A stretch of 64,000 nucleotides of DNA from EX4572-165 sp002254885 (GCA_029939595.1 JAOZSQ010000002.1:55528-119527), one strand, 5' to 3'. Counted from the first letter of the stretch, positions 52,100-61,911 are shown. The notes: a model not told the origin generated them from the sequence alone. Numbers and translations: made by a program.

Positions 52100-54679
52100 A
52101 TGCGAAAACTATTGAATATCTCAATTATGCTTCTTATTATTCTATCATCAATTTCATTTCAAAATAATCATCAAACACAAGCAAAAAACATAATTCAACA
52201 AGACCCTCCATCAATTTCATATCTTATGGCTGATACCATTACTTATTTTTCTGTTCCCGAAAATGGAAATCTAGCAATTACGTTTCATCATAATTATTAC
52301 GATGGAAATGCTAACTTTAAAATCTTTAATCAAAAAGGAGATTTGTATGATGAAATCATCTTTCATCATAGTGAAAGTGATGAAACAAAAAATGTTAATT
52401 TTTTAGATGCTGGGACCTATAAAATGGTTGCTTGTGGAACAAGGTTTTCTTACTCAATGAATTTCTCTGGACCAGCATTTGACTGGAAATTTGTAATGTT
52501 AGGATTACCACATAAAGGAATATTTCGTGTAAAAGAAGAAGAAACAGCTACGATGTATTTCAAAGTAAATAAACCACAATTTACCTTTTATGTAAACCAT
52601 GAACTAGCACCATTTCAAAATAGAAGAGGAACCATTAAACTATATGATGCTTCGGATAATCTACGGTCAACATTTACATTGGGATGTACAAATCTAAATG
52701 AATGTTTTGAACAAAAACAAGACTTTCAAAGAGAAAATAATGATGAAGAATTCTGGTATGCAACAATTACTGGTGAAACCAGTTCTCAGGCACGGATAGG
52801 TATCTGGATAGATGATAATACATTTCAGTATCCAACAGGACGTTGCTTGCTTCTTACAATTTCAGAGGAATATTATTTCATTCCGGAGTTTGAAAATCAA
52901 GATGTTTCAATACTGATAAATGAGGAAACAGATCATAAAGCAAAAATTGGTGCTGCTTCTTATCCAGGATTTGAGTATGAGGAACTATATACAGCATATA
53001 CAAAAGATTTGAATCTTGGAACATTTAATCATTATGTTTCATGGAGATGGAGGGAACGAGCTAGCAATGGCAACTCAGAAAACGATGATTCTGACCCATT
53101 TCATATAAATTGGGATGGCTTTGATTTCTCTTCAACAGAACAAAGATTTTCATCTTTTTTCCATGAATTAAATATCAGCCCAATAGTAAACATTCAATGG
53201 AGCTCTGACTGTTTTATATCACAACATCCGGCATTATGGGATGAAAACCAGATGGATGAATATGCTGAATTATGCCTTGCAATGGTTATTTTTCTTGTTG
53301 CACCAGATATCATTGATCCAGCTACTGAACGGGAACCATATCTGATTTCAGCGATACATTTTTTTGCAGAACCAAACCTTTTATTTAATGAATATTTAGA
53401 GAGAGATGATGCTATTGATCAATATATTCAGATACTTCAAAAAGTAGGGGAAAGAATTAAAAGTTATCCAGATGAAAGAATACAACAGACAAAAATATGT
53501 GTATCTGGAGTGGGAGGCGATAGCTTTGGGGAAGAACAAAAAGAATACTGGATTTCAAGAATCTTAGAATCAGCAGAGGAATACACAGATATTGTTTCAT
53601 GGGATATGTATTTCAAATGGTGTCTTGAAGAAGTCGAGGGATATGGGAAAGACGTTGAAAAAATACAAACAATACTAGATGAAAAAGGATATGATAAAGA
53701 AATAGCAATGCCTGAATTTAATCTTAGAGGAGGAGTACCCACATCCCATTATTTCTTTGGATCAAATTATTCTGCTTTATTCTTATTTGGAGCAATATCA
53801 CAAAGTATAAACAAGGGAATGGATGAAATTGTCTATTTCAGCCTTGTCGATTCAAATTATGAACCACGATGTAAAGGATTAATAACATCGGATGTATCGA
53901 TTCCGCCATACTCAACACTCCCTCCATTTACAAAAAAACCACAATATCATGCAATGCAGATCATAGGTGAGATTTGTAAGGGAAATATTCTAGAAATTTC
54001 CAGTGAGTCATCACAAATAGATATTTTAGCATCAAAAGAAAATGAGATCATTCGAATGGGTATTTCAAATCGATACGAAGCCTCTACAAATATCTCAATT
54101 CCGATAGCACAAGGGACACCAGTTATTATTTATTCAGTAGAAAATAATGGTTTACAATGCATTGAACAAACAATAAGCCCAGGACTAATAGATTTTGATA
54201 TTCCAGCATGGAAAATATATTATTTAATATGTGGAAATCAAGCAAGTGACTCATCAGCAGATATTACATGCAAGGGGTCATTACAATGGAGTAATGTTGG
54301 CCCAGAAACTGAGGTATCAGGACAATTCAGTGTATCAAATACAGGTCATATAGATTCATATTTAGAATGGGCAATCATTGAATGGCCTGAATGGGGGATA
54401 TGGTCATTTCAACCAAATTCAGGTGTAGATTTAACTCCTATTGATGGAGAGGTTTACGTTGATGTGACAATAAATGCACCAGATAAAACAAACAAGGATT
54501 TCACAGGCTATATAATCATTGCTAATGTCGATGATGCAAATGATATAGATATGATACCAGTTACTCTTTCAACAACAAAATCAAAACATATTCAAATGTA
54601 TGGGCTTTTACAAAATTTATTTGAAAAATCAATATCATGGCATAATTTTATTAAAGATATGCTCCTATTATTTAATTAA
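52100..54679 (+). CDS. Divergent secreted clan GH-A-like protein with BACON-like domain
   Basis: 859 residues from the ATG at 52100 (AGGTG upstream; the longer frame from a TTG at 52052 has no signal features). Signal peptide 1-28; beta-rich N-terminal region to about 280; a TIM-barrel-like domain about 280-620 with Glu424 in HFFAEPNLL and Glu539 in IAMPEFNL, where glycosidases carry NEP and the nucleophile Glu. A beta-sandwich follows, then a BACON/CARDB-like domain (about 725-825, GSLQWSNVGPETEVSGQF) and a hydrophobic tail (MYGLLQNLFEKSISW). No known GH family can be assigned by eye; the acid/base Asn is replaced by Ala. Confidence 0.78.
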   Translation: MRKLLNISIMLLIILSSISFQNNHQTQAKNIIQQDPPSISYLMADTITYFSVPENGNLAITFHHNYYDGNANFKIFNQKGDLYDEIIFHHSESDETKNVNFLDAGTYKMVACGTRFSYSMNFSGPAFDWKFVMLGLPHKGIFRVKEEETATMYFKVNKPQFTFYVNHELAPFQNRRGTIKLYDASDNLRSTFTLGCTNLNECFEQKQDFQRENNDEEFWYATITGETSSQARIGIWIDDNTFQYPTGRCLLLTISEEYYFIPEFENQDVSILINEETDHKAKIGAASYPGFEYEELYTAYTKDLNLGTFNHYVSWRWRERASNGNSENDDSDPFHINWDGFDFSSTEQRFSSFFHELNISPIVNIQWSSDCFISQHPALWDENQMDEYAELCLAMVIFLVAPDIIDPATEREPYLISAIHFFAEPNLLFNEYLERDDAIDQYIQILQKVGERIKSYPDERIQQTKICVSGVGGDSFGEEQKEYWISRILESAEEYTDIVSWDMYFKWCLEEVEGYGKDVEKIQTILDEKGYDKEIAMPEFNLRGGVPTSHYFFGSNYSALFLFGAISQSINKGMDEIVYFSLVDSNYEPRCKGLITSDVSIPPYSTLPPFTKKPQYHAMQIIGEICKGNILEISSESSQIDILASKENEIIRMGISNRYEASTNISIPIAQGTPVIIYSVENNGLQCIEQTISPGLIDFDIPAWKIYYLICGNQASDSSADITCKGSLQWSNVGPETEVSGQFSVSNTGHIDSYLEWAIIEWPEWGIWSFQPNSGVDLTPIDGEVYVDVTINAPDKTNKDFTGYIIIANVDDANDIDMIPVTLSTTKSKHIQMYGLLQNLFEKSISWHNFIKDMLLLFN

Positions 54680-54782
54680 TATTTAAGCTAAAACAACGAT
54701 TGTTATTAGATAACATGGATACAAAAAAAAAAATTAAATTAAATGAATATATAAATTATTTACAGAATATTGGTGATATTAT

Positions 54783-55886
54783 ATGAATAAAAAAATCATA
54801 ACGATCGGAATTTTTTTAATATTATTCTATATTTCTCTTTGTGGATGTATAACAGAAGATAATTATTATGAGAAAATAAATATCATTGGTGAAACCGCAT
54901 TAAATGGGGTTTATGATCCATCTATTGAATATGATCAAAATGGAACAGGATGGATGGCTTACTCGCCTGTTGAAGCACCTGAATATGTGCACACGCATCT
55001 TGCTAAATCAATGGATCATGGGAAAACATGGTCATATGTTCAAACAATTAATCAAGGGAAAAACGGAACAATAATTCTTGAAAATGAAACTGAAATCAAT
55101 GGAGTATGGAGACATGAAGTATCCAGCTTAGTAAATGATCCAAATGATCCAGGGAAAGAATGGAAAATATTCTGGCATAAATACTTTGCAATTTCACCTT
55201 ATGAGGCAGAGAATAGACTATTTCAATATGGCTGGATTGCATACAAATATGCATCTCATCCAATGGGTCCATGGTCTGAGGAAATCCCATTATTTGGATC
55301 AGGAATATTCCCTCCGAAACCTTTTGAAACATTAATTGATTTGAGTAGTTTACATGAGGATTTAAATGAATTCGTTGTTTACTCAGAACCAGGTTCACTT
55401 GTTGTAGATGATATAATGTATCTAAGTCTAAATGGTCATGTAATTATTAATGATCAGAATATTGGAAAAACAATACTACTTTCATCTGATGATCATGGAG
55501 AAACGTGGCAGTATGTAAACACTCTTTTAGAACCAAATAATTCAAAAGAATATGGTGGATTGTATTTTTCTGGTTCTAGTCTAGTTGAAGAAGAGGGTCG
55601 TTTTTTCATATTTGCATGTCCTGATAACCCAGATGGTAATTTAAAACAGCATTTTGGTACTTGCATATATGAATTTGAAGATATAACAAAAGGAATTTTA
55701 ATAAGGGATGAAAATGAGGAATTAATGATTCATAAATATCTAAAAACAACGTTAATAAGTGGGGGACAAAGTGATTATGATGAGCAAAACACCTATGGTG
55801 GGATAATAATGCCACAGCAGAACTATTCAGCTTTCCCAGAAATCTTCCAGATTTTCAATACAAAAGAAAAAATCATATCAAATTAA
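54783..55886 (+). CDS. BNR-repeat (sialidase/GH43-like propeller) lipoprotein
   Basis: 367 residues. The N-terminus is lipoprotein-like (IGIFLILFYISLCGC; Cys20 or Cys22 as acceptor). Two Asp-box repeats are visible, SMDHGKTW and SSDDHGETW, with several propeller blades between, as in sialidases and some GH43-like enzymes. The catalytic Arg triad of sialidases is not evident, so enzymatic activity is uncertain; it could be a sugar-binding surface protein. GGTGAT lies 5 nt before the ATG. It sits amid exported glycosidases and esterases. Confidence 0.78.
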   Translation: MNKKIITIGIFLILFYISLCGCITEDNYYEKINIIGETALNGVYDPSIEYDQNGTGWMAYSPVEAPEYVHTHLAKSMDHGKTWSYVQTINQGKNGTIILENETEINGVWRHEVSSLVNDPNDPGKEWKIFWHKYFAISPYEAENRLFQYGWIAYKYASHPMGPWSEEIPLFGSGIFPPKPFETLIDLSSLHEDLNEFVVYSEPGSLVVDDIMYLSLNGHVIINDQNIGKTILLSSDDHGETWQYVNTLLEPNNSKEYGGLYFSGSSLVEEEGRFFIFACPDNPDGNLKQHFGTCIYEFEDITKGILIRDENEELMIHKYLKTTLISGGQSDYDEQNTYGGIIMPQQNYSAFPEIFQIFNTKEKIISN

Positions 55887-55927
55887 ACTTATAAATCAAT
55901 ATATATTTAAAGTAAAAGGTTGTAATA

Positions 55928-56974
55928 ATGAAAGCCATCAAAATAAATATTATTAATAAAAAAATGGTTTACATATCATTTATATTTGTAATATTATTAA
56001 CATCAACAGTTTTTTCAGGTTGTCTTAAAAATATAGGTCTAGGGGGTGAAGATTACCGATGGGATGTAAACTGGATAACACAACAAGATAGCTATGGTAC
56101 TGGCGATTATGGCCGTAGAATCGAAGTTCAGAATGTTTCACGTTTTTATAAGTTTCATATTCCTATTGGATATAACCCTGAGATTTTAACACCCGTGGTT
56201 TTATGTTTACATGGTGGCGGAGGATACCCAGGTGCAGTGAGATATCAAACAGATTTTGATATCCTTGCAGATAATGAAGGATTCATCATAGTATATCCTG
56301 GAGGGCATCATGGATTATGGAATGATCGTCTGTTATTTTGGAATGATGGTAGAACACCAAAAAACGATCCTTCTTTTAGTGATATTGATGATGTTGGTTT
56401 CATATCATTATTAATTGATGATTTAGGGATGTATTTTAATATTGATGAAAATCGAATCTTTGCAACAGGCATATCAAATGGTGCAATGATGTCATATCGG
56501 TTAGCTTCTGAATTGTCGAATAAAATTGCAGCTATTGCTCCCGTTGCAGGTCAAAGAGCAATTGGTGAATTTGGACAAGTTCCACCTGTTCCGGTTCCAA
56601 TAATTCATTTTCATGGTATTCTTGATGAATGGGCCCCATATTATGGAGGAAAACAAGTTTCATCATTTTTTCTTGAAGATTTCAGAAATTCAGTTTTAAA
56701 TACTACGATATCATGGGTTATTCATAATAAATGTCCATTGGATCCATATGATACATTTAGAATTGGTAATGCAACCTGTACAAAATATGGACCTGGATTA
56801 AATAATTCGGAGGTAGTCCTTTGGACTCTTGAAGATGGAGGTCATACATGGCCAGGTGGTAAAATCACAAAATCAGAGGGGGATTATTTAGGAATTGGAG
56901 TAGGTCCAATTAATCATGATATATCCTCTATGGAATTAATATGGAAATTTTTTGAAAGTCTTCCAAAACAATAG
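55928..56974 (+). CDS. Lipoprotein esterase, LpqC/CE1 (feruloyl esterase or PHB depolymerase-like)
   Basis: 348 residues. Lipobox VFSGC with Cys32. An alpha/beta hydrolase follows: oxyanion region LCLHGGGGYPG, nucleophile Ser183 in GISNGAM, Asp233 in HGILDEW and His306 in GGHTWPGG. This family includes feruloyl and acetyl-xylan esterases as well as polyhydroxybutyrate depolymerases. Among xylan-active genes, removal of feruloyl or acetyl groups from xylan is the better guess. It is paralogous to the gene at 60883. Confidence 0.88.
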   Translation: MKAIKINIINKKMVYISFIFVILLTSTVFSGCLKNIGLGGEDYRWDVNWITQQDSYGTGDYGRRIEVQNVSRFYKFHIPIGYNPEILTPVVLCLHGGGGYPGAVRYQTDFDILADNEGFIIVYPGGHHGLWNDRLLFWNDGRTPKNDPSFSDIDDVGFISLLIDDLGMYFNIDENRIFATGISNGAMMSYRLASELSNKIAAIAPVAGQRAIGEFGQVPPVPVPIIHFHGILDEWAPYYGGKQVSSFFLEDFRNSVLNTTISWVIHNKCPLDPYDTFRIGNATCTKYGPGLNNSEVVLWTLEDGGHTWPGGKITKSEGDYLGIGVGPINHDISSMELIWKFFESLPKQ

Positions 56975-57023
56975 AGTATATAAATAAAAAAATAGGTTTT
57001 TTGGGTTAAATTTGGGCAAATCG

Positions 57024-57032
57024 TTATAAATA
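57024..57032 (+). promoter_or_regulatory. TATA box of the beta-helix/acylase fusion gene
   Basis: TTATAAATA ends 20 nt before the ATG at 57053, with no ribosome-binding site between, so this gene probably has its own leaderless transcript. Confidence 0.5.
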
Positions 57033-57052
57033 GGTTCCGTTCATTAAAAATT

Positions 57053-60000
57053 ATGAAAAAAATCGTAGCCATATTTACCTTAATTATTCTACTTTTTACT
57101 GTTATTGGAGCAGAAGAACTTAGAGTTAATATTCAAGATGATGAAACAGTCATACTTTTTGTGGATATTAATAATATGTACTGTGATGATGATAATCCTG
57201 GAACTGAAGAAGAACCTTTATACCGTATACAGGAGGCTGCAAACCGATCAATTCCTGGGACAATGATATATGTAAAAGAAGGAATCTATTATGAGACTGT
57301 CAATGTTAGAAATTCTGGTAATGTCGATGAGATGATTACTTTTAGTGCATTTGAAGACGATTGTGTTGTTGTTCATTCTACAAGTTATGCCTGTTTTAAT
57401 ATGCAAAATGTGGAGTATATAAAGATAAATGGTTTTGAACTTACAGGAGCCTGGAATGATGGTACTGCGGCTCATGGTGGTGGAATAAAAGGCCATCCAG
57501 GTGTATATGAAGAAGGTGAGTATGGTGTTAGAAATAGTATTTTTTCAAATAATCTTATCTATGATAATGATGCAGGTATGCATCTAGTCTTAAGCGATAA
57601 TAATATGATAAACAATAATATCGTCTTTGATTGTGGGGAAGCATCAATTAGGCTAAAACGATCGAGTAGAAATGAGATATTCAATAATTTAGTATATAAC
57701 AATGGAATAAATGAAGCATGGGGAATCACTTTTTATGGCTCACCTTATACAAAAGTATATCATAACACAATTGTAGAAAGAGAAGGTGGAGCAGTTTATA
57801 TCTATGAGGGAACCTCGAATCTAAATGGTGCAACACCTGGTTCAGAAGAATTTTGTATTCCATCCAGCAATTCAAAGGTATATGACAACATCTGTATCGT
57901 AGCAAAAAATGGAGCACCACTTGTTATTGGAAGTAGTACAACAACAGATAGAAGACCAATTCTTGATGAACTATATGGGCCAGTTGATAATCAATATCAT
58001 CATAATTTATGGCATCATCAAGAAGATAATACAGTTGTTGTAAGCTGGGGAGATCTTTGTTTAGAAGAACCAAATGTTTTGTTAAATCTACAAGACTTTC
58101 AACATGAATATCATGGATATGGATTTGAATCAATGTCAACTGACCCGTTATTCAAAGACACGGAAAACTATAATTTTAACTTAAAATCTACAAGTCCTGC
58201 AAAAAAATCTGCATCAGATGGTACAGATATTGGTGTAGATTTTGATAAGCTCCCTGCAAAATTTAATACAAGACATATTAATTCAAATGATGCAGATGTT
58301 AACATTATTTCAGACATATCAGATAAAGATTATGATATTACTTTTTCCAGTAATGGCATTCCTCCAAATGAGGTTCATATTTATCGTGATTATTATGGAG
58401 TACCTCACATATATGGTGGATCGAATCATGCGATGTTCTTTGGTGAAGGATTTGCTCATGCTGAGGATCATCTTGAGCAGATGTTAGAAAACTACCGTAC
58501 TGTCCAGGGAACTATGGCAGAGGTTTTTGGGTCTGAGTATCTTGCATCAGATAAGCAAATGCGTTTACTTAGAGTAGCTCATATTGTTGATGAAAAGTAT
58601 AATGAGTTATCTTTTGAAGCTAGAGAGGCAGTAGAGGCATTTGCACAAGGTGTCAATTATTACATGGAAAATAACCCAGAGAACGTTCCAGAATGGGCAA
58701 CTCCAGTTACACCCCAAGAGATAGTGGCATGGACGAAGTTAATAATTCTCGCACGACCTCTAGGACGACTTCAAAAAGAAATATTACATGGATTTGGTAA
58801 TTATACCATATTTAGTGACGAGGGTGCTGTTTATGAATCCAATGAATGGGTGGTGGCACCTGAAAAGACTGCTGATGGTCACGTTATGCTTCAGACAGAT
58901 CCTCACCTTTTATGGTCTGGTATGAACTCATGGTATGAAGTACACTTGGAAAGTGATGATTATCATGTTGCCGGTGCAACTATGTGGGGGGTACCAGGTG
59001 TTATGATGGGACATAACGACCATGTTGCATGGGCTTTGACTGCCAACAGCCCTGACACCGCTGATGCATACATCGAGACTATCAAAACGAACTCACTTAA
59101 ATACCGTTACGATGGGCAATGGCTTGATGTAGAAATCATAAATGAAATAATTGAAGTGGCTGGAGAAGGCCCTGTGGAAGTCAAGTTTTATTATACACAC
59201 CATGGTCCAATAGTTTACTACGAAGAAAATATTGCAATCTCAGGTAAAATGAGTACATGGGATCAGGTAGGTGCTATTGATCAATTCCTGGCTTACAATC
59301 GGGCCCAGAATTTGGATGATTTTAAGGATGCACTGTCAATGTTACAATGTGTTCGTTGGAACCATGTTTATGGGGATGTAGATGGAAACATTTTCTATAT
59401 ATGGAATGCCCGTGTGTTTCATCGTCAAGGCAACTATGATTATACAAGACCATTAGATGGAAGTACTTCCAATACAGAATGGGGGGCTCTTGTAACACTT
59501 GAAGAACTGCCGCAGGAAATCAACCCTGAAAGCAAGTTCTTCCAAAACTGCAACACAGCACCATGGTATATCAACCCGTTGACTACAATTAAAGAAGGAG
59601 ATTATCCAGATTATGTTGTTGGAGGTGATTTTGGCGCTCGAGGCATACGTTCGTCTGCCCTATTAGACGCAAAGTGGGATCTTACAGTAAATCGAATGAA
59701 AGAAATATCATTGGACAACTTCTGTTTAAATGCGGAGATGCTGATTCCTCTAGTGGACTATTGCTATGAGCATGAAGGTGAAAACGTATCTGATCCAGAG
59801 GGATGGCTTCCACAGGCTATAGATGTATTAAATGCATGGGATTACAATGCAGATGCAGATGCTAAAGAAGTAGCCCTAGCTAGGTTGTGGATCGAAGAAG
59901 TGAACAGGCAAACTGGGGGTGTTAATCTTCTGGATCCAACACAACCTGAAGATCTCAATGTTGAAGAGATGCATAGATATTTAGAATTATTAATCCATGC

Positions 60001-60772
60001 AACTGAAACAATGTACAGTACATATGATAGCTTAACTATTCCATGGGGAGAAATTCATGTGTTTCAAAGGGGAGATAAGATACTTCCACTCAGTGGTGCA
60101 GGACATGTTTTTAACTCATTGCATATGTCTCATGGCCCAATTTCCGATGATGGAATCATGTACTGCGATAGTGGTTCATCTTATATGATGCTTGTTCAAT
60201 TATCAAATCCCGTACGTGCCTGGAGCCAGTTTCCACTGTCTGAGAGTGATGATCCTGAAAGCTCCCATTATTCAGATATTTCTGAGTTATATAGCAGACA
60301 GGAATACAAGCCTGCATGGTTCACTGAACAAGAAGTGATGGCCAACCTTGATCCAGTTGATCCCAATCCAACCATAATTATCATTCCAGAGGAAAATAAC
60401 CCTCCACTTAGACCAAATATTAAAGGTCCATCAAATGGCAAAGCAGGTAGTAAATATGAATATACATTTACCACAATCGACTCAGATGGAGACGACATCT
60501 TTTATTATATGGAGTGGGGAGATGGTAATAATGACGGCAATACCTGGATTGGACCATATTCATCAGGCGAACAAGTAAAGATAAATCATACTTGGAGTGA
60601 AACCGGAAACTACAATATAAAAGCAAAAGCCAAAGATATCCATGATTCAGAGAGTAACTGGGGAACACTATACATCAGTATGCTAAAAAATAAACAATTA
60701 TTCTTTATGTTAATATGGGAACTGAGTGAATGGTTTCCATTGCTGAAACAAATTTTAATATTGATTACATAA
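57053..60772 (+). CDS. Secreted beta-helix / penicillin-acylase / PKD fusion protein
   Basis: 1239 residues. Signal peptide 1-20; right-handed parallel beta-helix about 35-400 (DUF1565-like start, many Asn ladders). Penicillin-acylase (S45, Ntn-hydrolase) domain about 438-1090 has the chain-break Ser596 in ESNEWVVAPEKTADG, TDPHL, and the oxyanion region GHNDHVAWALTANSPD. PKD domain 1117-1210; hydrophobic tail 1211-1239 (IWELSEWFPLLKQIL). S45 enzymes cleave amide-linked acyl groups (penicillins, acyl-homoserine lactones, acyl-polyamines) after self-cleavage at the Ser. Codon and base composition differ in the acylase part only. The beta-helix probably binds polysaccharide. Confidence 0.9.
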   Translation: MKKIVAIFTLIILLFTVIGAEELRVNIQDDETVILFVDINNMYCDDDNPGTEEEPLYRIQEAANRSIPGTMIYVKEGIYYETVNVRNSGNVDEMITFSAFEDDCVVVHSTSYACFNMQNVEYIKINGFELTGAWNDGTAAHGGGIKGHPGVYEEGEYGVRNSIFSNNLIYDNDAGMHLVLSDNNMINNNIVFDCGEASIRLKRSSRNEIFNNLVYNNGINEAWGITFYGSPYTKVYHNTIVEREGGAVYIYEGTSNLNGATPGSEEFCIPSSNSKVYDNICIVAKNGAPLVIGSSTTTDRRPILDELYGPVDNQYHHNLWHHQEDNTVVVSWGDLCLEEPNVLLNLQDFQHEYHGYGFESMSTDPLFKDTENYNFNLKSTSPAKKSASDGTDIGVDFDKLPAKFNTRHINSNDADVNIISDISDKDYDITFSSNGIPPNEVHIYRDYYGVPHIYGGSNHAMFFGEGFAHAEDHLEQMLENYRTVQGTMAEVFGSEYLASDKQMRLLRVAHIVDEKYNELSFEAREAVEAFAQGVNYYMENNPENVPEWATPVTPQEIVAWTKLIILARPLGRLQKEILHGFGNYTIFSDEGAVYESNEWVVAPEKTADGHVMLQTDPHLLWSGMNSWYEVHLESDDYHVAGATMWGVPGVMMGHNDHVAWALTANSPDTADAYIETIKTNSLKYRYDGQWLDVEIINEIIEVAGEGPVEVKFYYTHHGPIVYYEENIAISGKMSTWDQVGAIDQFLAYNRAQNLDDFKDALSMLQCVRWNHVYGDVDGNIFYIWNARVFHRQGNYDYTRPLDGSTSNTEWGALVTLEELPQEINPESKFFQNCNTAPWYINPLTTIKEGDYPDYVVGGDFGARGIRSSALLDAKWDLTVNRMKEISLDNFCLNAEMLIPLVDYCYEHEGENVSDPEGWLPQAIDVLNAWDYNADADAKEVALARLWIEEVNRQTGGVNLLDPTQPEDLNVEEMHRYLELLIHATETMYSTYDSLTIPWGEIHVFQRGDKILPLSGAGHVFNSLHMSHGPISDDGIMYCDSGSSYMMLVQLSNPVRAWSQFPLSESDDPESSHYSDISELYSRQEYKPAWFTEQEVMANLDPVDPNPTIIIIPEENNPPLRPNIKGPSNGKAGSKYEYTFTTIDSDGDDIFYYMEWGDGNNDGNTWIGPYSSGEQVKINHTWSETGNYNIKAKAKDIHDSESNWGTLYISMLKNKQLFFMLIWELSEWFPLLKQILILIT

Positions 60773-60882
60773 TTAAAAACAATTGAAATGGTTGAAAACT
60801 TGAATTTAAAAAAGTAATGAAACAATAAATATTATAGATTAGTATCTATTTGGATAAAAAAATAAGCAATGAGCCGATAAAT

Positions 60883-61794
60883 ATGGAAAAAAAGTCAATA
60901 ATAGTAATTTTCATGATTATTATTTTACTAAGTTTCACTCTTTTTAGTGGGTGCATTACAGATAAACAATCAATTGAATATGATGGATTAACAAGAACAT
61001 ATCTTATTCACATACCTGATTTTGATAATGTATTAGAGGAAAAACCGTTACTGATAGCACTTCATGGTGGTGGTGGAAACTCAGAGAACATGAGGGGTAA
61101 AACAGGGTTTAATGATTTGGCAGATGAACATGGTTTTATTGTTGTATACCCAGATGGAACAGGGAAGTTAAAGAATAAACTAGTATGGAATGCAGGTTAT
61201 TGTTGCGGATCAGCACTAGAAAATAATGTTGATGATGTTGGATTTATTGATGCTTTAATTAAAGAACTTCAAAAAACTCTAAATATTGATGAGAATGGAA
61301 TTTATGTAACAGGTCATTCAAATGGAGGAATGATGGCATATCGTCTTGGTTCTGAACTCTCAGATATTATTGCTGCAATCGCACCAGTAGCTGGAACAAT
61401 CGGTGGGCAAGCAACAGAAGAAGAAAACATCTGGCAAATACCAGTTCCAAATAATCCTGTTTCAGTGATTGCATTTCATGGGCTTCTTGATCAAAGTGTT
61501 CCATATTATGGAGGACATGGGAATAGAACAAGTGGAACAAGAATCGATTTTTCTGTAAATCAATCTATTTCGTTTTGGGTTGAAAAGAACAATTGTAATC
61601 CTGTTCCAGATATAGATGAACAAGGAAATATCTCAGTAAAAACATATTTGGGTGGAGATCGTGGTACAGAAGTTGTTTTGTATACTATAATAAATGGTGA
61701 TCATTACTGGCCAGGTTCACAAAAAGATCCATATATGGATGTATCAGCTAGTGAAATCATCTGGGATTTTTTTAAGACTCATCCAAAACAATAA
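60883..61794 (+). CDS. Second LpqC/CE1-type esterase lipoprotein
   Basis: 303 residues from the ATG at 60883 (a TTG at 60850 is upstream in frame). Lipobox LFSGC with Cys24. Catalytic triad: Ser146 in GHSNGGM, Asp203 in HGLLDQS and His274 in NGDHYWPG; oxyanion loop LHGGGGNSE. It shares order and motifs with the esterase at 55928, so the two are paralogues with different loops, perhaps for different ester substituents. It probably acts at the cell surface on acylated or feruloylated polysaccharide. This is the last gene of the exported cluster. Confidence 0.88.
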   Translation: MEKKSIIVIFMIIILLSFTLFSGCITDKQSIEYDGLTRTYLIHIPDFDNVLEEKPLLIALHGGGGNSENMRGKTGFNDLADEHGFIVVYPDGTGKLKNKLVWNAGYCCGSALENNVDDVGFIDALIKELQKTLNIDENGIYVTGHSNGGMMAYRLGSELSDIIAAIAPVAGTIGGQATEEENIWQIPVPNNPVSVIAFHGLLDQSVPYYGGHGNRTSGTRIDFSVNQSISFWVEKNNCNPVPDIDEQGNISVKTYLGGDRGTEVVLYTIINGDHYWPGSQKDPYMDVSASEIIWDFFKTHPKQ

Positions 61795-61911
61795 GTGAAG
61801 TACATTATAAAAAAGATATTTCATCTTTGAGATATCTGACTAAATATAGGTATAAAAAGTAATTATGAAATCAAATATGTGTAACTACCAGTATCATATT
61901 ATTAGTTGGAT

